The notes below the pieces were generated by a model. That model worked only from the letters and a program-made list of their open reading frames with translations, searched no databases and was not told the DNA's origin. A program made the position numbers and the translations under genes. 39,321 nt of DNA from Methanonatronarchaeales archaeon. GTDB lineage: Archaea; Halobacteriota; Methanonatronarchaeia; JAANXF01. Positions 25,684 through 34,994 of the stretch are shown here, piece by piece. Location: contig JAANXF010000020.1 of the NCBI GenBank assembly GCA_018263395.1, forward strand, positions 7,114 through 46,434. Direction: 5' to 3'. How positions within the stretch are numbered: position 1 is the stretch's first letter; each line of letters begins with the position of its first letter.

Positions 25684-26039
25684 TCAGCGAGTTTCTCCTC
25701 CACCTCGTTCACCGCACGCCTCAGCTGGTCGTACCACTCGTCCAGGCACTCCTCGGCTATCTCCTTCAGGCTGCCGGGCTCGACACCGCGGTATATATAG
25801 AAGTATCCGCCCTCCTCGATGGTCCTGGTCTCCTTCGTGGCGATACCGCACCCGACCAGCCTCTGGAGCGAGCGGTAGGCCGTGCTGCGCTCCCTGTCCA
25901 GAAGGTCCCCCATCTCGTCGGCGGTCAGGCCGCCCTCCGACTCGAGCAGCCCCCGGTAGGTCCGCATGTCGATGTCCTTCAGCCCCAGCAGACACCTTAT
26001 GAGTTCCTGGCACGAGGAGCCCTCCCTCGGAATCTCCAT
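25680..26039 (-). CDS. TrmB-like winged-helix transcriptional regulator
   Basis: A 119-residue protein with a winged helix: GLKDIDMRTYRGLL, then GLTADEMGDLLDRERSTAYRSLQRL as the recognition region, and a wing (GGYFYIYRGVEP). The C-terminal helix (residues 90-119) is a likely dimer helix. It is divergent from grpE, with 80 bases between the starts, so it may control the grpE-dnaK-dnaJ genes or itself. The target is inferred only from position. Confidence 0.75.
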   Translation of the reverse strand: MEIPREGSSCQELIRCLLGLKDIDMRTYRGLLESEGGLTADEMGDLLDRERSTAYRSLQRLVGCGIATKETRTIEEGGYFYIYRGVEPGSLKEIAEECLDEWYDQLRRAVNEVEEKLAD

Positions 26040-26119
26040 GGCCCAACCTTCGGGCCCGTTCTTTAACCCTTTTCTGCGTCAACAGGATTAAGTCGGGCTA
26101 CTCACATTCTATCCGCCCG

Positions 26120-26695
26120 ATGAGCAGCGGACAGGAACCCGGCGGAGAGGGAGGCGGGGACCCCACGGCCAGGCCGGGGTCTTCGGAGGACGGGGCGCGG
26201 AGCCTCGAAGAGTACGTCGGGAAGCTGGAGGACGCGCTCGCCCATCGAGAGGAAAAAATCGACGAACTGGAGAGCCGGGTCAGGCACCTGATGGCCGACT
26301 TCCAGAACTACAAGAAGAGGGCGAAGCGCCGCGTGGAGGAGGCGGAGAGGCGGGGCCGCGAGGACGTAATTGAGAGCATGCTGAGGGTCCGGGACGACCT
26401 GGAGCGGGCCCTGGAGACCGGGGGCGACCTCGGGGCGGTCGAGGGGGGGCTGAAGATGACGCTCAGGAGGTTCGACTCTCTCCTGGACGGGGAGGGCGTT
26501 CGCGAGATAGACGTCTCTGGATTTGATCCGGAGAAACACGAGGTCGTGGCCCTCGTAGAGAGGTCCGACTTCGAGGACGACGAGATAGTCGAGGTCCACC
26601 GGGCGGGATTCGAATCTGAGGAGTCGGTCCTGCGCCCGGCCAGGGTGACCGTGGCCCGGAAACCGGGGGACGAAAGGGGGGAGGGAGAGCCGTAA
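26120..26695 (+). CDS. grpE: GrpE, nucleotide exchange factor of DnaK
   Basis: A 191-residue GrpE, which speeds ADP release from DnaK. An acidic, disordered N-terminus (about 30 residues) precedes a long coiled coil with the family segment MADFQNYKKRAKRRVEE, and the C-terminal beta domain ends with GFESEESVLRPARVTVARK. Strongly acidic outside the coiled coil. It is the first gene of grpE-dnaK-dnaJ. A T-run at 26697-26703 right after its stop could end some transcripts before dnaK. Confidence 0.93.
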   Translation: MSSGQEPGGEGGGDPTARPGSSEDGARSLEEYVGKLEDALAHREEKIDELESRVRHLMADFQNYKKRAKRRVEEAERRGREDVIESMLRVRDDLERALETGGDLGAVEGGLKMTLRRFDSLLDGEGVREIDVSGFDPEKHEVVALVERSDFEDDEIVEVHRAGFESEESVLRPARVTVARKPGDERGEGEP

Positions 26696-26745
26696 ATTTT
26701 TTTACTGAGAACTAACAAGGAAAAGCACTGTTTTGAGGCTTTAAC

Positions 26746-28608
26746 ATGAGCGGCGAAAAGATACTCGGCATCGACCTCGGGACGACGAACAGCGCTATGG
26801 CCATCATGGAGGGGGGCGACCCCGAAATCATAGAGAACGCGGAGGGGGAACGCACGACGCCCTCAGTGGTCGCCTTCGGCGATGACGAACTGATAGTGGG
26901 GAAGGCGGCCAAGAACCAGGCCATCAAGAACCCGGGCCGCACCGTCCAGTCCATCAAGCGCCACATGGGCGACGACGGCTACGGGGTGGACGTGGGGGAC
27001 GACTCCTACATGCCGGAGCAGATATCGGCCTTCATCCTCCAGAAGCTGAAGCGGGACGCCGGGGAGTACCTCGGAGAGGAGGTCGAGAGGGCAGTGATAA
27101 CTGTCCCGGCCTACTTCAACGACAAGCAGAGGAACGCCACGAAGAACGCCGGCAGGATAGCTGGGCTCGACGTCGCCAGGATAGTCAACGAGCCCACCGC
27201 CGCCTCCATGGCCTACGGCTACGGAGACGAGGAGGACCAGACGCTGCTCGTCTACGACCTGGGAGGCGGCACATTCGACGTCTCGGTACTCCAGCTCGGA
27301 GGAGGGGTCTACGACGTCGTGGCCACCAGCGGCGACAACGAGCTGGGTGGCGACGACTGGGACAGCGCAGTTCAGGAGTACCTGGCCGAAAAATTCGGAC
27401 AAGAGCACGGCGTGGACCTGATGCAGGACAGGGACGCACACCAGCGCCTCAGGGAGGCGGCGGAGTCGGCAAAGATAGAGCTCTCGTCCGTAAAGCAGAC
27501 CACGATAAACGAGCCCTACGTATACCACGACGACAACGGCCCTCTGCACCTCGAGGAGACCCTGACGAGGGCGAAGTTCGAGAGCCTCACCGCGGACCTC
27601 GTCGAGAGGACGATGGGGCCGATGGAGGAGGCCCTCGACGATGCCGGCATATCGAAGGAGGACGTGGACGACGTCATACTGGTGGGCGGAGCCACGAGAA
27701 TGCCACGGGTCCGGGAGGCGGTCGAGGAGAAGCTCGGTATGGAGCCGAGGAAGGACGTCAACCCGGACGAGGCGGTTGCCCTCGGCGCCGCGATCCAGGG
27801 CGGCGTACTGAGCGGCGAGGTGGACGACATAGTGCTCCTCGACGTAACCCCCCTCTCCCTGGGTCTGGAGACGAAGGGCGGAATCTTCACCCGGCTGATA
27901 GATAGAAACACGACGATCCCCACCGAGGAGACGCAGGTATTCACGACCGCTGCCGACGGTCAGACCCAGGTCGACATCCACGTCCTGCAGGGAGAGCGCG
28001 AGATGGCTGGGGGCAATGAGACCCTCGGCCGCTTCCAGCTCACCGGAGTCCCGCCCGCGCCGGCGGGTACCCCGCAGATAGAGGTCACCTTCTCGCTGAA
28101 CGCGGACGGCATACTGGAGGTCGAGGCCGAGGACACGGGGAGCGGGAATACGGAGTCCGTCACCATCGAGGGCGGCGTAGGCCTCAGCGACGAGGAGGTC
28201 GAGGAGATGGTGGAGGAGGCCGAGGAGCACGCCGAGGAGGACGAGAAGCGCAGGGAGCACGTCGAGGCCAGAAACGAGGCCGAGGCCACGGTCCACCGCG
28301 CCGAGCAGCTGCTCGACGAGCACGAGGAGAACCTGGACGACGACCTCCGGAGCGACATCGAGGACGACGTGGAGAGCGTCAGGGAGACCGTCGAGGAGGA
28401 CGCCGACACCGAGACCCTGGGGGAGAGGACCGAGAGGCTCTCCAGGACCCTCATGGAGATAGGGAAGCAGGTGTACGAGGGCGCCGAGGGAGCCGCCGGC
28501 CAGGGAATGGGTGGCGTGGGCGGAGCAGGCGCCGGAGGCCCCGAAGGGGCAGGTGCAGAGGCCGAGGAGGAGTACGTCGACGCCGACTACGAGGAAGCAG
28601 AGACGTAG
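26746..28608 (+). CDS. dnaK: Molecular chaperone DnaK (Hsp70)
   Basis: A 620-residue Hsp70. The ATPase domain opens [13 protein letters not shown] and has the phosphate loop [17 protein letters not shown] and [10 protein letters not shown]; the substrate domain includes [16 protein letters not shown] and is followed by the helical lid. The C-terminal tail is Gly/Ala-rich and ends in [12 protein letters not shown], like the EEVD-type tails of bacterial DnaK. Archaeal dnaK genes are considered acquired from bacteria. It is 50 bases after grpE and 3 before dnaJ. Confidence 0.97.
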   Translation: MSGEKILGIDLGTTNSAMAIMEGGDPEIIENAEGERTTPSVVAFGDDELIVGKAAKNQAIKNPGRTVQSIKRHMGDDGYGVDVGDDSYMPEQISAFILQKLKRDAGEYLGEEVERAVITVPAYFNDKQRNATKNAGRIAGLDVARIVNEPTAASMAYGYGDEEDQTLLVYDLGGGTFDVSVLQLGGGVYDVVATSGDNELGGDDWDSAVQEYLAEKFGQEHGVDLMQDRDAHQRLREAAESAKIELSSVKQTTINEPYVYHDDNGPLHLEETLTRAKFESLTADLVERTMGPMEEALDDAGISKEDVDDVILVGGATRMPRVREAVEEKLGMEPRKDVNPDEAVALGAAIQGGVLSGEVDDIVLLDVTPLSLGLETKGGIFTRLIDRNTTIPTEETQVFTTAADGQTQVDIHVLQGEREMAGGNETLGRFQLTGVPPAPAGTPQIEVTFSLNADGILEVEAEDTGSGNTESVTIEGGVGLSDEEVEEMVEEAEEHAEEDEKRREHVEARNEAEATVHRAEQLLDEHEENLDDDLRSDIEDDVESVRETVEEDADTETLGERTERLSRTLMEIGKQVYEGAEGAAGQGMGGVGGAGAGGPEGAGAEAEEEYVDADYEEAET

Positions 28609-28611
28609 GGG

Positions 28612-29784
28612 ATGGAGGACTACTACTCCGTCCTCGGGGTCGCACGGGACGCCTCGCAGGAGGAGATCCAGGACGCCTACCGGGAGAAGGCCAAGGAGTA
28701 CCACCCCGACATCTCCGACCACGACGACGCCGAGGAGCGGTTCAAGCGGGTCAAGAAGGCCTACGAGACCCTGAGCGACGGCTCCAATAGGAGGCAGTAC
28801 GACCGCCTGGGGCACCGGAACTACGAGCAGGCCGACAAGCACGGAGCCACCGGAGACGGCGGCCCCGGCGGAGCAGGTATGGGCGGATTCGGAGGAGACT
28901 TCTCCGGCGTGGGCGGATTCGGCGGGATGGAGGATGTCTTCGACGCCTTCTTCGGGGGCGGAATGGGGCGCGGAGGCAGGGGCAGGGGGGTTAGCCGCGG
29001 CCGCGACCTCCGCACTTCGACCACGATAGACCTGGAGGACGCCTACCGCGGCACCGAGACCCGGGTCACCTACATAAGGACCACGAGCTGCCCGGAGTGC
29101 GGAGGTAGCGGTGCAGCCTCCGAGGACGCGGTGTCGACCTGCCCGGAGTGCAGCGGCTCTGGGCAGCAGCGCAGGATACGCAACACGCCGCAGGGCCGCG
29201 TCATGACGCAGAGGACCTGCACCCGATGCCGCGGAGAGGGACGGATAGTCGAGGAGAGCTGCGAGGAGTGCGGCGGCGAGGGCAGGGTCGACAGCCGCGA
29301 GTCCGTCGAGGTCGATATACCTCCCGGCGTGGGGGACGGACAGGTCGTCCGTATCCGCGGAAAGGGCCAGGCCGGGGAGAGGGGAGGCCCCAGCGGCGAC
29401 CTGCACGTCGAGATCCGGGTACGGAACCGGACCGACCTCGCGCGGGACGGGGACGACCTGCTCTACGAACACGAGATAACGTTTCCCCGGGCCGTGTTCG
29501 GCGACACCGTCGAGGTACCGCACTTCGACGGAGCGCTGAACGTGGAGGTCCCGCCCGGAACACGGTCCGGGGACACTCTGCGCCTCCGCGGCAAGGGAAT
29601 GCCGAGGCTGCGGGGCCACGGCAGCGGCGACCTGCACGTGAAGGTCCAGGTCGTGACGCCGGACCCGGGCGAGCTCGACGGGGACGCCCTCGAAGCACTC
29701 CAACAGTTCTCCGAATCCACCGACCACGATTTCCAGCCCGATCAGGGCCTCCTGGACAGGTTCAGGGAAAAGGTGCTGAGGTGA
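28612..29784 (+). CDS. dnaJ: Co-chaperone DnaJ (Hsp40, type I)
   Basis: A 390-residue DnaJ that stimulates DnaK ATP hydrolysis and delivers substrates. It has a J domain with the HPD motif (EYHPDIS), a Gly/Phe-rich linker (GGFGGDFSGVGGFGG), a zinc domain with four CxxCxGxG repeats (CPECGGSG, CPECSGSG, CTRCRGEG, CEECGGEG) and two C-terminal substrate domains (SGDLHVEIRV, SGDLHVKVQV). Length is typical of type I proteins. It starts 3 bases after the dnaK stop. Confidence 0.97.
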   Translation: MEDYYSVLGVARDASQEEIQDAYREKAKEYHPDISDHDDAEERFKRVKKAYETLSDGSNRRQYDRLGHRNYEQADKHGATGDGGPGGAGMGGFGGDFSGVGGFGGMEDVFDAFFGGGMGRGGRGRGVSRGRDLRTSTTIDLEDAYRGTETRVTYIRTTSCPECGGSGAASEDAVSTCPECSGSGQQRRIRNTPQGRVMTQRTCTRCRGEGRIVEESCEECGGEGRVDSRESVEVDIPPGVGDGQVVRIRGKGQAGERGGPSGDLHVEIRVRNRTDLARDGDDLLYEHEITFPRAVFGDTVEVPHFDGALNVEVPPGTRSGDTLRLRGKGMPRLRGHGSGDLHVKVQVVTPDPGELDGDALEALQQFSESTDHDFQPDQGLLDRFREKVLR

Positions 29785-29977
29785 CGAACGACATAACCTA
29801 CGCGACAACTCAAAAGCGTCGAAGAACCTAGTTGAAGAGGTCTAAGCCTTCAAGTTAAGACTCGACAGGTTCTTCGAACAGGAGGTGACCGGCTCCACGT
29901 TCGGCCCACTTCTCTGGCATGATCGACTGCGTCTAAACATCCGCTATCCAAATAACTTATCGCAATCAGCGTTCAGA

Positions 29978-30397
29978 TCATTCATTTAAAAATTTTTCTG
30001 CGCTTTCCACGAATATGTAGAAATCCTTCACACCTTCTCTAAAGTTTTTGTAGGCCTGTTCGTCATCGATTTTCGCGTATCTGTGAACCAATAGGTCCCT
30101 AAACCCCACCATATCCTTCAGCCTGTCGGCGACTGTCCTTTCGAGTATAGAGTTCTCCGCCAGTTTCTCTACGGAATCCCTATTATCAACCGGTTTACCG
30201 AGGCTCTTTCCCGCAATAACCATGTTACAGGCATCCAAAAGAACTTCACAGGCAAGTTAGAAGTCCCTCTCGACCGCCCTTCTGGTTCTCCTGTCCTCAA
30301 CGTAGCCATCAGGCTCCTCGGGAAGGTCCTCTTCGAGTTCCGATAAGTAGGTGAACAACTCGTCGAGCTTCCCCCTTAACCTCTCGGAGTCTATCAC
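29978..30397 (-). pseudogene. hepT: HepT (DUF86/HEPN) toxin gene with nonsense codon
   Basis: From a GTG at 30397 the frame encodes 139 codons, the normal HepT length, broken by one TAA at 30257-30259 where relatives have Gln after RRAVERDF. The toxin motif RDLLVHRY (RX4-6H) is downstream of the stop. A CAA-to-TAA change explains it. The GTG overlaps the stop of the mntA gene by 4 bases, the usual order of the MNT/HEPN module. HepT is an RNase neutralised by MntA through AMP addition. An internal start at 30238 could give an 86-residue fragment. Confidence 0.75.
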
Positions 30398-30806
30398 GAC
30401 TTCGCCCTCCGCCGCACCTTTTCCATAACCTCATCGTGGTACTCGTCGAGGAACTTCTTGTACCTCGGGTACTCAAAGTCAGTTATTTTTACTAGTTCGA
30501 AAACGTGCTCTTTATCCCTCGAATAAACGCCATCCCCCTCCCTAAGCACCCTCCTCCGCACGTTTAGAGGCAACTCATCAAATATGACAGATCGATTCTC
30601 CCCGGGAGCTCCGATTCGAGCCTGAGCCTCTCCCGGAGAGCCAGTTCAACTCCCGGTTCAGTCACTACGCAGAGGTCCAGGTCACTCCCAGGACCGACTT
30701 CCCCTCTGGCCTGAGACCCAAAAAGGATGACGGAGTGGACAAAGTCTCTGGAGCGCAGAAGCTCCAAGGCATCCTTCAGAGCACTCACGGACTCCTGCTT
30801 CCGCAT
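30394..30806 (-). pseudogene. mntA: MntA nucleotidyltransferase antitoxin, frameshifted
   Basis: An MNT-type antitoxin of about 137 residues. The catalytic motif GSQARGEVGPGSDLDL is in the first frame, which ends soon after GRIDLSYL. One base lost in an A run at 30580-30582 (T run on the minus strand) explains it; the next frame continues as DELPLNVRRRVLREGDGV and further to the hepT start. MntA adds AMP to HepT. Both genes of the module are broken, so it should be inactive. Confidence 0.75.
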
Positions 30807-31090
30807 ACACCCAAATCGAACCCACACGCCTTAAACGAGGCGGAGAAAAACCTGAAAGATTACGCCAGACCTCTTGTAGGATACTGATACAGAAGATAAC
30901 TTCGGGCCCGCCGGTTCTTTCTTGATATCTACCAAATAAATTATCAAAAGTGATAACTAAAGGTGTAGAAAATAAGAACCATAATGGTGGCTCTCGAGGA
31001 CTGCACGCCCATTCGGCTCCCCCAATGACGAACTTGCATAGGCGGAGCGACATCACCGACCCAACTGGTTCTATGGAGACCGACGCCGAC

Positions 31091-31347
31091 CTAGCCGTTT
31101 TCCAATCCGAAGGAATCGTGCTCTGCTACGGTGTCGACTTTATCTTTGGATTCACCTGGCCGGAAGTTGTCGAAAACTCCCCGGCGCCGGTGCACGACTT
31201 CGACCTCTAGTTCACCGTCGACCACTTTCCACCTCGCGACGTCTCCGTCCCGAATATCGAGCCACTGTCCCTCAACTCCAAGGCCGACAGCAAATCGAGG
31301 TTAACAGCCACGTTTCTATAATAACTCATAGTACGTACATCCCCCAT
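31091..31347 (-). pseudogene. AbrB/SpoVT-like antitoxin relic, frameshifted
   Basis: Starting at 31347 (or the ATG at 31329), the first frame reads MSYYRNVAVNLDLLSALELR. After a loss of likely 4 bases near 31265 another frame continues QWLDIRDGDVARWKVVDGE and on to an acidic tail ending at 31091. Joined, this resembles small AbrB-fold antitoxins. No recognisable toxin follows on the minus strand. The family is my reading of its fold-like pattern and is uncertain. Confidence 0.4.
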
Positions 31348-31522
31348 ATCACCTGGCCCCGGACCCCCCCAAATATCCGTCATCTAAAGTGATGTCCAGA
31401 TAATCACTATCTAGATAATGAAATATGTCTTTCCGAAATCGAGAAAACACCTTTCTACGCCCTAAAACCGCGGCCTTTCCGGCACGGAAAAGATAAGTAG
31501 AAAAGCGGCAATCTAACCCGGA

Positions 31523-33727
31523 ATGCACGAGTGCCCGTGGCCGAGCTGCGAATACGAGGGAAGAGAGGAGGAGCACCTCGAACAGCACCTCGACGCGAAG
31601 CACGGCGGGGACAGCCCTCCGGGGCGGCCCGCCGCCCCCTCCCGTGAGCGGCAGACCGGTGCCCTCTCATCGTCGGTCTCCCTGCTGCTCGTCGGCGTGG
31701 CGGTCCTGGTGGGGAGCTACCAGCGGGTCCAGATGGGGACCCTCGATATGCTTCAGAAGTTCGACCCCTACGAACACTTTCACCTCGCCAGGTACTGGTT
31801 TAACGAGGGGGAGTACATGGTCCGGGACGCGCTGCTGTTCCCTGCCCGCAGCGGCCAGCACCCGGGCGTGGGTTACCCGCCGCTGACGCACTTCGAGCCC
31901 GCTGCGCTGACCAGGATCCTGAACTCGATAGGTTACGACGCCAGCCTCGTAGAGGTAATGGCCTTCCTCCCCGTCGTGCTGATGGCCCTGACCACCGTGG
32001 CGATGTACTTCTTGGGCAGGGAGGTCTACGACGCAAAGGTCGGCGTCATCGCCGCCCTGCTCACCGCCACGTTTCCGCCCTTCATCGAGGTCGGGCGCGC
32101 CGGGGCCTACGACACCAACCTCTACCTGTTCCTCTTCACCACCCTGACCCTGGCACTGTTCGCCAGGTCCCTCAACCAGACCGTTCGGCGGGACCGGCTG
32201 TACTGGGGCGCACTCGCCGGCATCTCTCTCGGCCTCTACGCCCTGCACTGGCGGGGGTACGTCATGTTCGCAGGATTCCTCGGCCTCGGCATCATCCTGT
32301 ACACCGGCATCGCCTCCATCACCGATAAACTGGAGCCCGACACCACGTATTCTTTCATCGGGATACTGGCCGCCGTCCCCATCATGTCGTTCTGGTATCT
32401 CCCCATGCATCACGTACGGGATATCTACGCCGTCACGGCAGTCGGTCTCCTCGGCCTCCTCCCCATCATCGCGTACAGATTCTCCGACTTCGTGGAGGAA
32501 AGGTTCGGGATACGGAACGGCAGAAACGTTCGGCATTACGTCTCGGCCGTCGCACTTATCACAGCAGCACTTACGGTGTACTACGCCGTTCAGTTCGGCC
32601 GCCTACCGGGCGGACTCAGCGTTCCAGGAATTGGAATGTTCGACACGTCGGGCAGTTACCTGACGACCATCGCCGAACTCCAGTCCGCATTCGAGGGAGG
32701 GAATCCGCTGAAGCGCTCCTTCGGTATGCTGGGGGAGCTCGTGCTTCCCGTGGCCGGCCTCCCGGTTCTCTTCGTCGGATACAAGATCTGGAGGGATTTC
32801 CACCCCAGACGGTTCCTCGAGCTCACGTTCGTCATGCTGACGTTCCTCATGATGTTCGAGGCGGCCCGGTTCCTGGAGCCGTACGTGGCCGTGGTCACCC
32901 TGACCCTCGGAGGCATGTTCGGGTGGGCGCTTGACGCAGCCGGCATCGAGGAACTCGGAGAGACCGTGGAGGCCATCCCCTTCGCTAGGGTTACCGCCGT
33001 AGCCGTGGTTCTGGTATTTCTCTCTACCTCAGCGATGCCCATAGTAGCCGCAAACGGGAATCTGGGGAGGTCCATGCCCGCGGTTTACTGGGAGTCGAAC
33101 GGGGCGTGGGTCTCGACGTATGGCCACATGGCGCAGTCGCCGGAGTTCGACGGGTCCACCGCCGTCATGTCGTGGTGGGACTACGGGTTCCCGGCGAAGG
33201 CCCTCTCGGAGGTGCAGTACGTCAGCGACAACACTCAGGTAAACATAGATGTACCTGCGAAGTTCTACGTCATGCAGAATCTTACTGAGGGACGCCTCTA
33301 CCTCACCGAGGAGCTCAAACGGGAGAGGGGGGAGGACGTGGACTACGTCGTGGGCAACAAGTACCTCGCGTTCGGCAAGTGGCACGCCGTCGTCACCGTC
33401 GCCTCAGTTGAGACCGAAATGGACACCCCGAACTTGTTCGACGATAAACGTGAGCAGGGGGAGGAGCAATGGATCATGTCTAACCGGGGCGTCGGCAGCG
33501 AGGCCGGGAAGAGCAACTACTACAGGCTCTCCTTCTACAACGCGTCGAGGTACGGCGTCGGCGACGAACCGTTCCCGGGGTACACCATCGCGTACCAGTC
33601 CCCGCAGTGGTACATCGAGACCGACGAGGGCCTCAGGGTGGCCATGAAGGGCAGGATAGACGAAGCCGGCTACCCGGGGTCCAGAGTGGTGGGGCCCGCC
33701 ATAACGATTTACGAGCTGGAGAAGTGA
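31523..33727 (+). CDS. aglB: Oligosaccharyltransferase AglB (STT3) with N-terminal zinc finger-like motif
   Basis: A 734-residue oligosaccharyltransferase, which moves a lipid-linked glycan to Asn of secreted proteins on the outer face of the membrane. It has about 13 membrane helices, a first acidic motif in FDPYEHFHLARY, a second in GRAGAYDTNLYL, and the catalytic WWDYG in the C-terminal domain (MSWWDYGFPAKAL). The C-terminal domain has the usual beta-rich part. Oddly, residues 4-27 read as a C2H2-like zinc finger (Cys4, Cys9, His22, His27) before the first helix. The gene lies at the edge of the TA island. Confidence 0.9.
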   Translation: MHECPWPSCEYEGREEEHLEQHLDAKHGGDSPPGRPAAPSRERQTGALSSSVSLLLVGVAVLVGSYQRVQMGTLDMLQKFDPYEHFHLARYWFNEGEYMVRDALLFPARSGQHPGVGYPPLTHFEPAALTRILNSIGYDASLVEVMAFLPVVLMALTTVAMYFLGREVYDAKVGVIAALLTATFPPFIEVGRAGAYDTNLYLFLFTTLTLALFARSLNQTVRRDRLYWGALAGISLGLYALHWRGYVMFAGFLGLGIILYTGIASITDKLEPDTTYSFIGILAAVPIMSFWYLPMHHVRDIYAVTAVGLLGLLPIIAYRFSDFVEERFGIRNGRNVRHYVSAVALITAALTVYYAVQFGRLPGGLSVPGIGMFDTSGSYLTTIAELQSAFEGGNPLKRSFGMLGELVLPVAGLPVLFVGYKIWRDFHPRRFLELTFVMLTFLMMFEAARFLEPYVAVVTLTLGGMFGWALDAAGIEELGETVEAIPFARVTAVAVVLVFLSTSAMPIVAANGNLGRSMPAVYWESNGAWVSTYGHMAQSPEFDGSTAVMSWWDYGFPAKALSEVQYVSDNTQVNIDVPAKFYVMQNLTEGRLYLTEELKRERGEDVDYVVGNKYLAFGKWHAVVTVASVETEMDTPNLFDDKREQGEEQWIMSNRGVGSEAGKSNYYRLSFYNASRYGVGDEPFPGYTIAYQSPQWYIETDEGLRVAMKGRIDEAGYPGSRVVGPAITIYELEK

Positions 33728-33764
33728 CGGGACCGTCGCTGAATCCCCGCGACGACCGGGGCCC

Positions 33765-33878
33765 ACCGGGCCTCCACGGACTCCGCACCGAGACACTCCG
33801 GTCCTTCAAAAAATCTGGGTCACCGTCCTTACAGAACCCACGCAGGTGACCGGGCACGGCGAGGAACGGGTCCCCACC
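33765..33878 (-). repeat. Relic R1: degenerate copy of FGHQWEF gene 3' end
   Basis: Most decayed of five copies. DPFLAVPGH matches DPFLAAFGH of copy R5, and the DNA aligns along most of the R5 3' part, but the frame is not kept. It lies about 40 bases after the aglB stop and on the opposite strand. Confidence 0.5.
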
Positions 33879-34012
33879 TCCATAGCGCCCTCCACCACAG
33901 ATCGGAGGCTCCTTGGGCACCCCGGAAAGCGTCAGGTCAAAACTCGAGGAGGATGTCGGTTCGAAGCCTGCACGAAAACAGTTTTACCTCGGACCGCAGA
34001 ACTGGTACCGTA

Positions 34013-34288
34013 ATGGAGTGGATCGTGGAGACAGAGGACGTGATGGGGGGAGCTCCGAGGATAAAGGGTCGCCGCATCTCTGTCCTTCAGGTTTACGAAA
34101 TGGTGTACGAGGGCGACCTGGAGCCCGAGGAGGTCGCCGAAAAGTACGACCTGGACATGAGCGCCGTCTATGCCGCACTCCAGTACTACTTCGAAAACGT
34201 GGTGGAGATGGAGGCTCTACGGGAGAGGTACGCCGAAATCGAGAGAGAGGCCAGAAGGGACGGAGTAACTTCTCCGAAACCGGCCTGA
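34013..34288 (+). CDS. DUF433 antitoxin, copy 1
   Basis: A 91-residue DUF433 protein with the family pattern: GAPRIKGRRISVLQVYEMV, then helices (EEVAEKYDLDMSAVYAALQYYFENV) and a charged tail. DUF433 proteins are HTH-type antitoxins paired with DUF5615 toxins. The ATG at 34013 aligns with the start of copy 2 (37204). It sits 3 bases before the toxin gene. The gene is intact while its toxin partner is broken. A perfect AAAAC-A-GTTTT repeat lies at 33975-33985. Confidence 0.85.
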   Translation: MEWIVETEDVMGGAPRIKGRRISVLQVYEMVYEGDLEPEEVAEKYDLDMSAVYAALQYYFENVVEMEALRERYAEIEREARRDGVTSPKPA

Positions 34289-34291
34289 CCT

Positions 34292-34623
34292 ATGGAGAAA
34301 ACGGCTCTCCTCTGTGATGAACACGTCGACACCGTCCTCGTCTCTCTGCTCCGAAACTCCGGGTACGACGTGGAAACGGTGGAGGAGGACCTGGGTAAGG
34401 GCCTGAACGACGAAAGGATCGAGACCTACCTCGGAAGCACGGGAAGAGTCCTGGTGACCAACGACAGAGACCTGAAAACGCCCCCTCTACGGGGCTACTG
34501 TTCTACCACGATCAGAACGAGGAACCGAGAACGCTTTTCAGGGCAATAGAGTCCATAAACAGATACATCGATCCCGACGAGATCTCGGGAAAAGTATTCT
34601 TCATCCCTGGCGGATGGGTATAA
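34292..34623 (+). pseudogene. DUF5615 PIN-like toxin, copy 1, frameshifted
   Basis: It starts as ALLCDEHVDTVLVSLLRNSGYDV and keeps RVLVTNDRDLK, the acidic PIN-like core, then loses frame at an A run (34475-34478); one added A restores NAPSTGLLFYHDQNEEP and the rest through to the TAA at 34621. The first frame ends at 34549 with an unrelated tail. The antitoxin gene upstream is intact. Confidence 0.8.
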
Positions 34624-34691
34624 ACCGGCGTCAACTTTCCCTCCTCCCTTTGAACCCGTAAGGACCTGGTTAAGAGCAAACCGTCCCTCCA

Positions 34692-34835
34692 CTACCAGCC
34701 AGCCAGCATCTCCACCTCCCGCACCTCCACGAACCCCGCCCCGCGGCCCTTCATCTCCCCGAAGAACCTCTCCAGCACCACCAAATCCTCGTCACTCCCA
34801 AACTCCCACTGGTGCCCAAACATCGCGAGGAACGG
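34692..34835 (-). repeat. Relic R2: FGHQWEF gene 3' end
   Basis: 47 codons in one frame, PFLAMFGHQWEFGSDEDLVV to its own stop, about 75% identical to R5 in DNA. The upstream part of the gene is missing; the sequence before PFLAMF is unrelated. It begins 69 bases after the frameshifted toxin's stop, tail to tail. Confidence 0.7.
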
Positions 34836-34844
34836 CTCCCGGAC

Positions 34845-34950
34845 ACCGAGAGAATGGGACGAAAACACGGCCATACTCAGGGGAGAAATCAGGTTCATCG
34901 ACGGAGTTAGGCTCTCGTTCACGGAGTTCTACAGGAGGGAGAGACGGATC
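34845..34950 (+). pseudogene. TumE-like (DUF6516) toxin fragment
   Basis: A plus-strand frame without start reads WDENTAILRGEIRFIDGVRL, then SFTEFY and a basic tail. This resembles the core of DUF6516/TumE proteins, TA toxins of unclear mechanism. Both ends are missing. The upstream break lies within 10 bases of relic R2. Confidence 0.4.
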
Positions 34951-34994
34951 AGGGTGAAGGATTTAAGGGTACCGATGACTCATACCTATTCACC

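Noticed and set aside
26863-29808. Very long minus-strand open frame opposite dnaK-dnaJ
   Set aside because: It mirrors dnaK/dnaJ codons in GC-rich sequence; its protein is low-complexity (Val/Leu/Gly/Asp) and matches no family, while both plus-strand genes are certain.
30950-31210. 86-codon plus-strand open frame
   Set aside because: No ribosome site and no family resemblance; the minus strand of the same region explains the AbrB-like relic better.
31349-31603. 84-codon minus-strand open frame overlapping the aglB start
   Set aside because: It overlaps the aglB 5' end and shows no protein-like motif.
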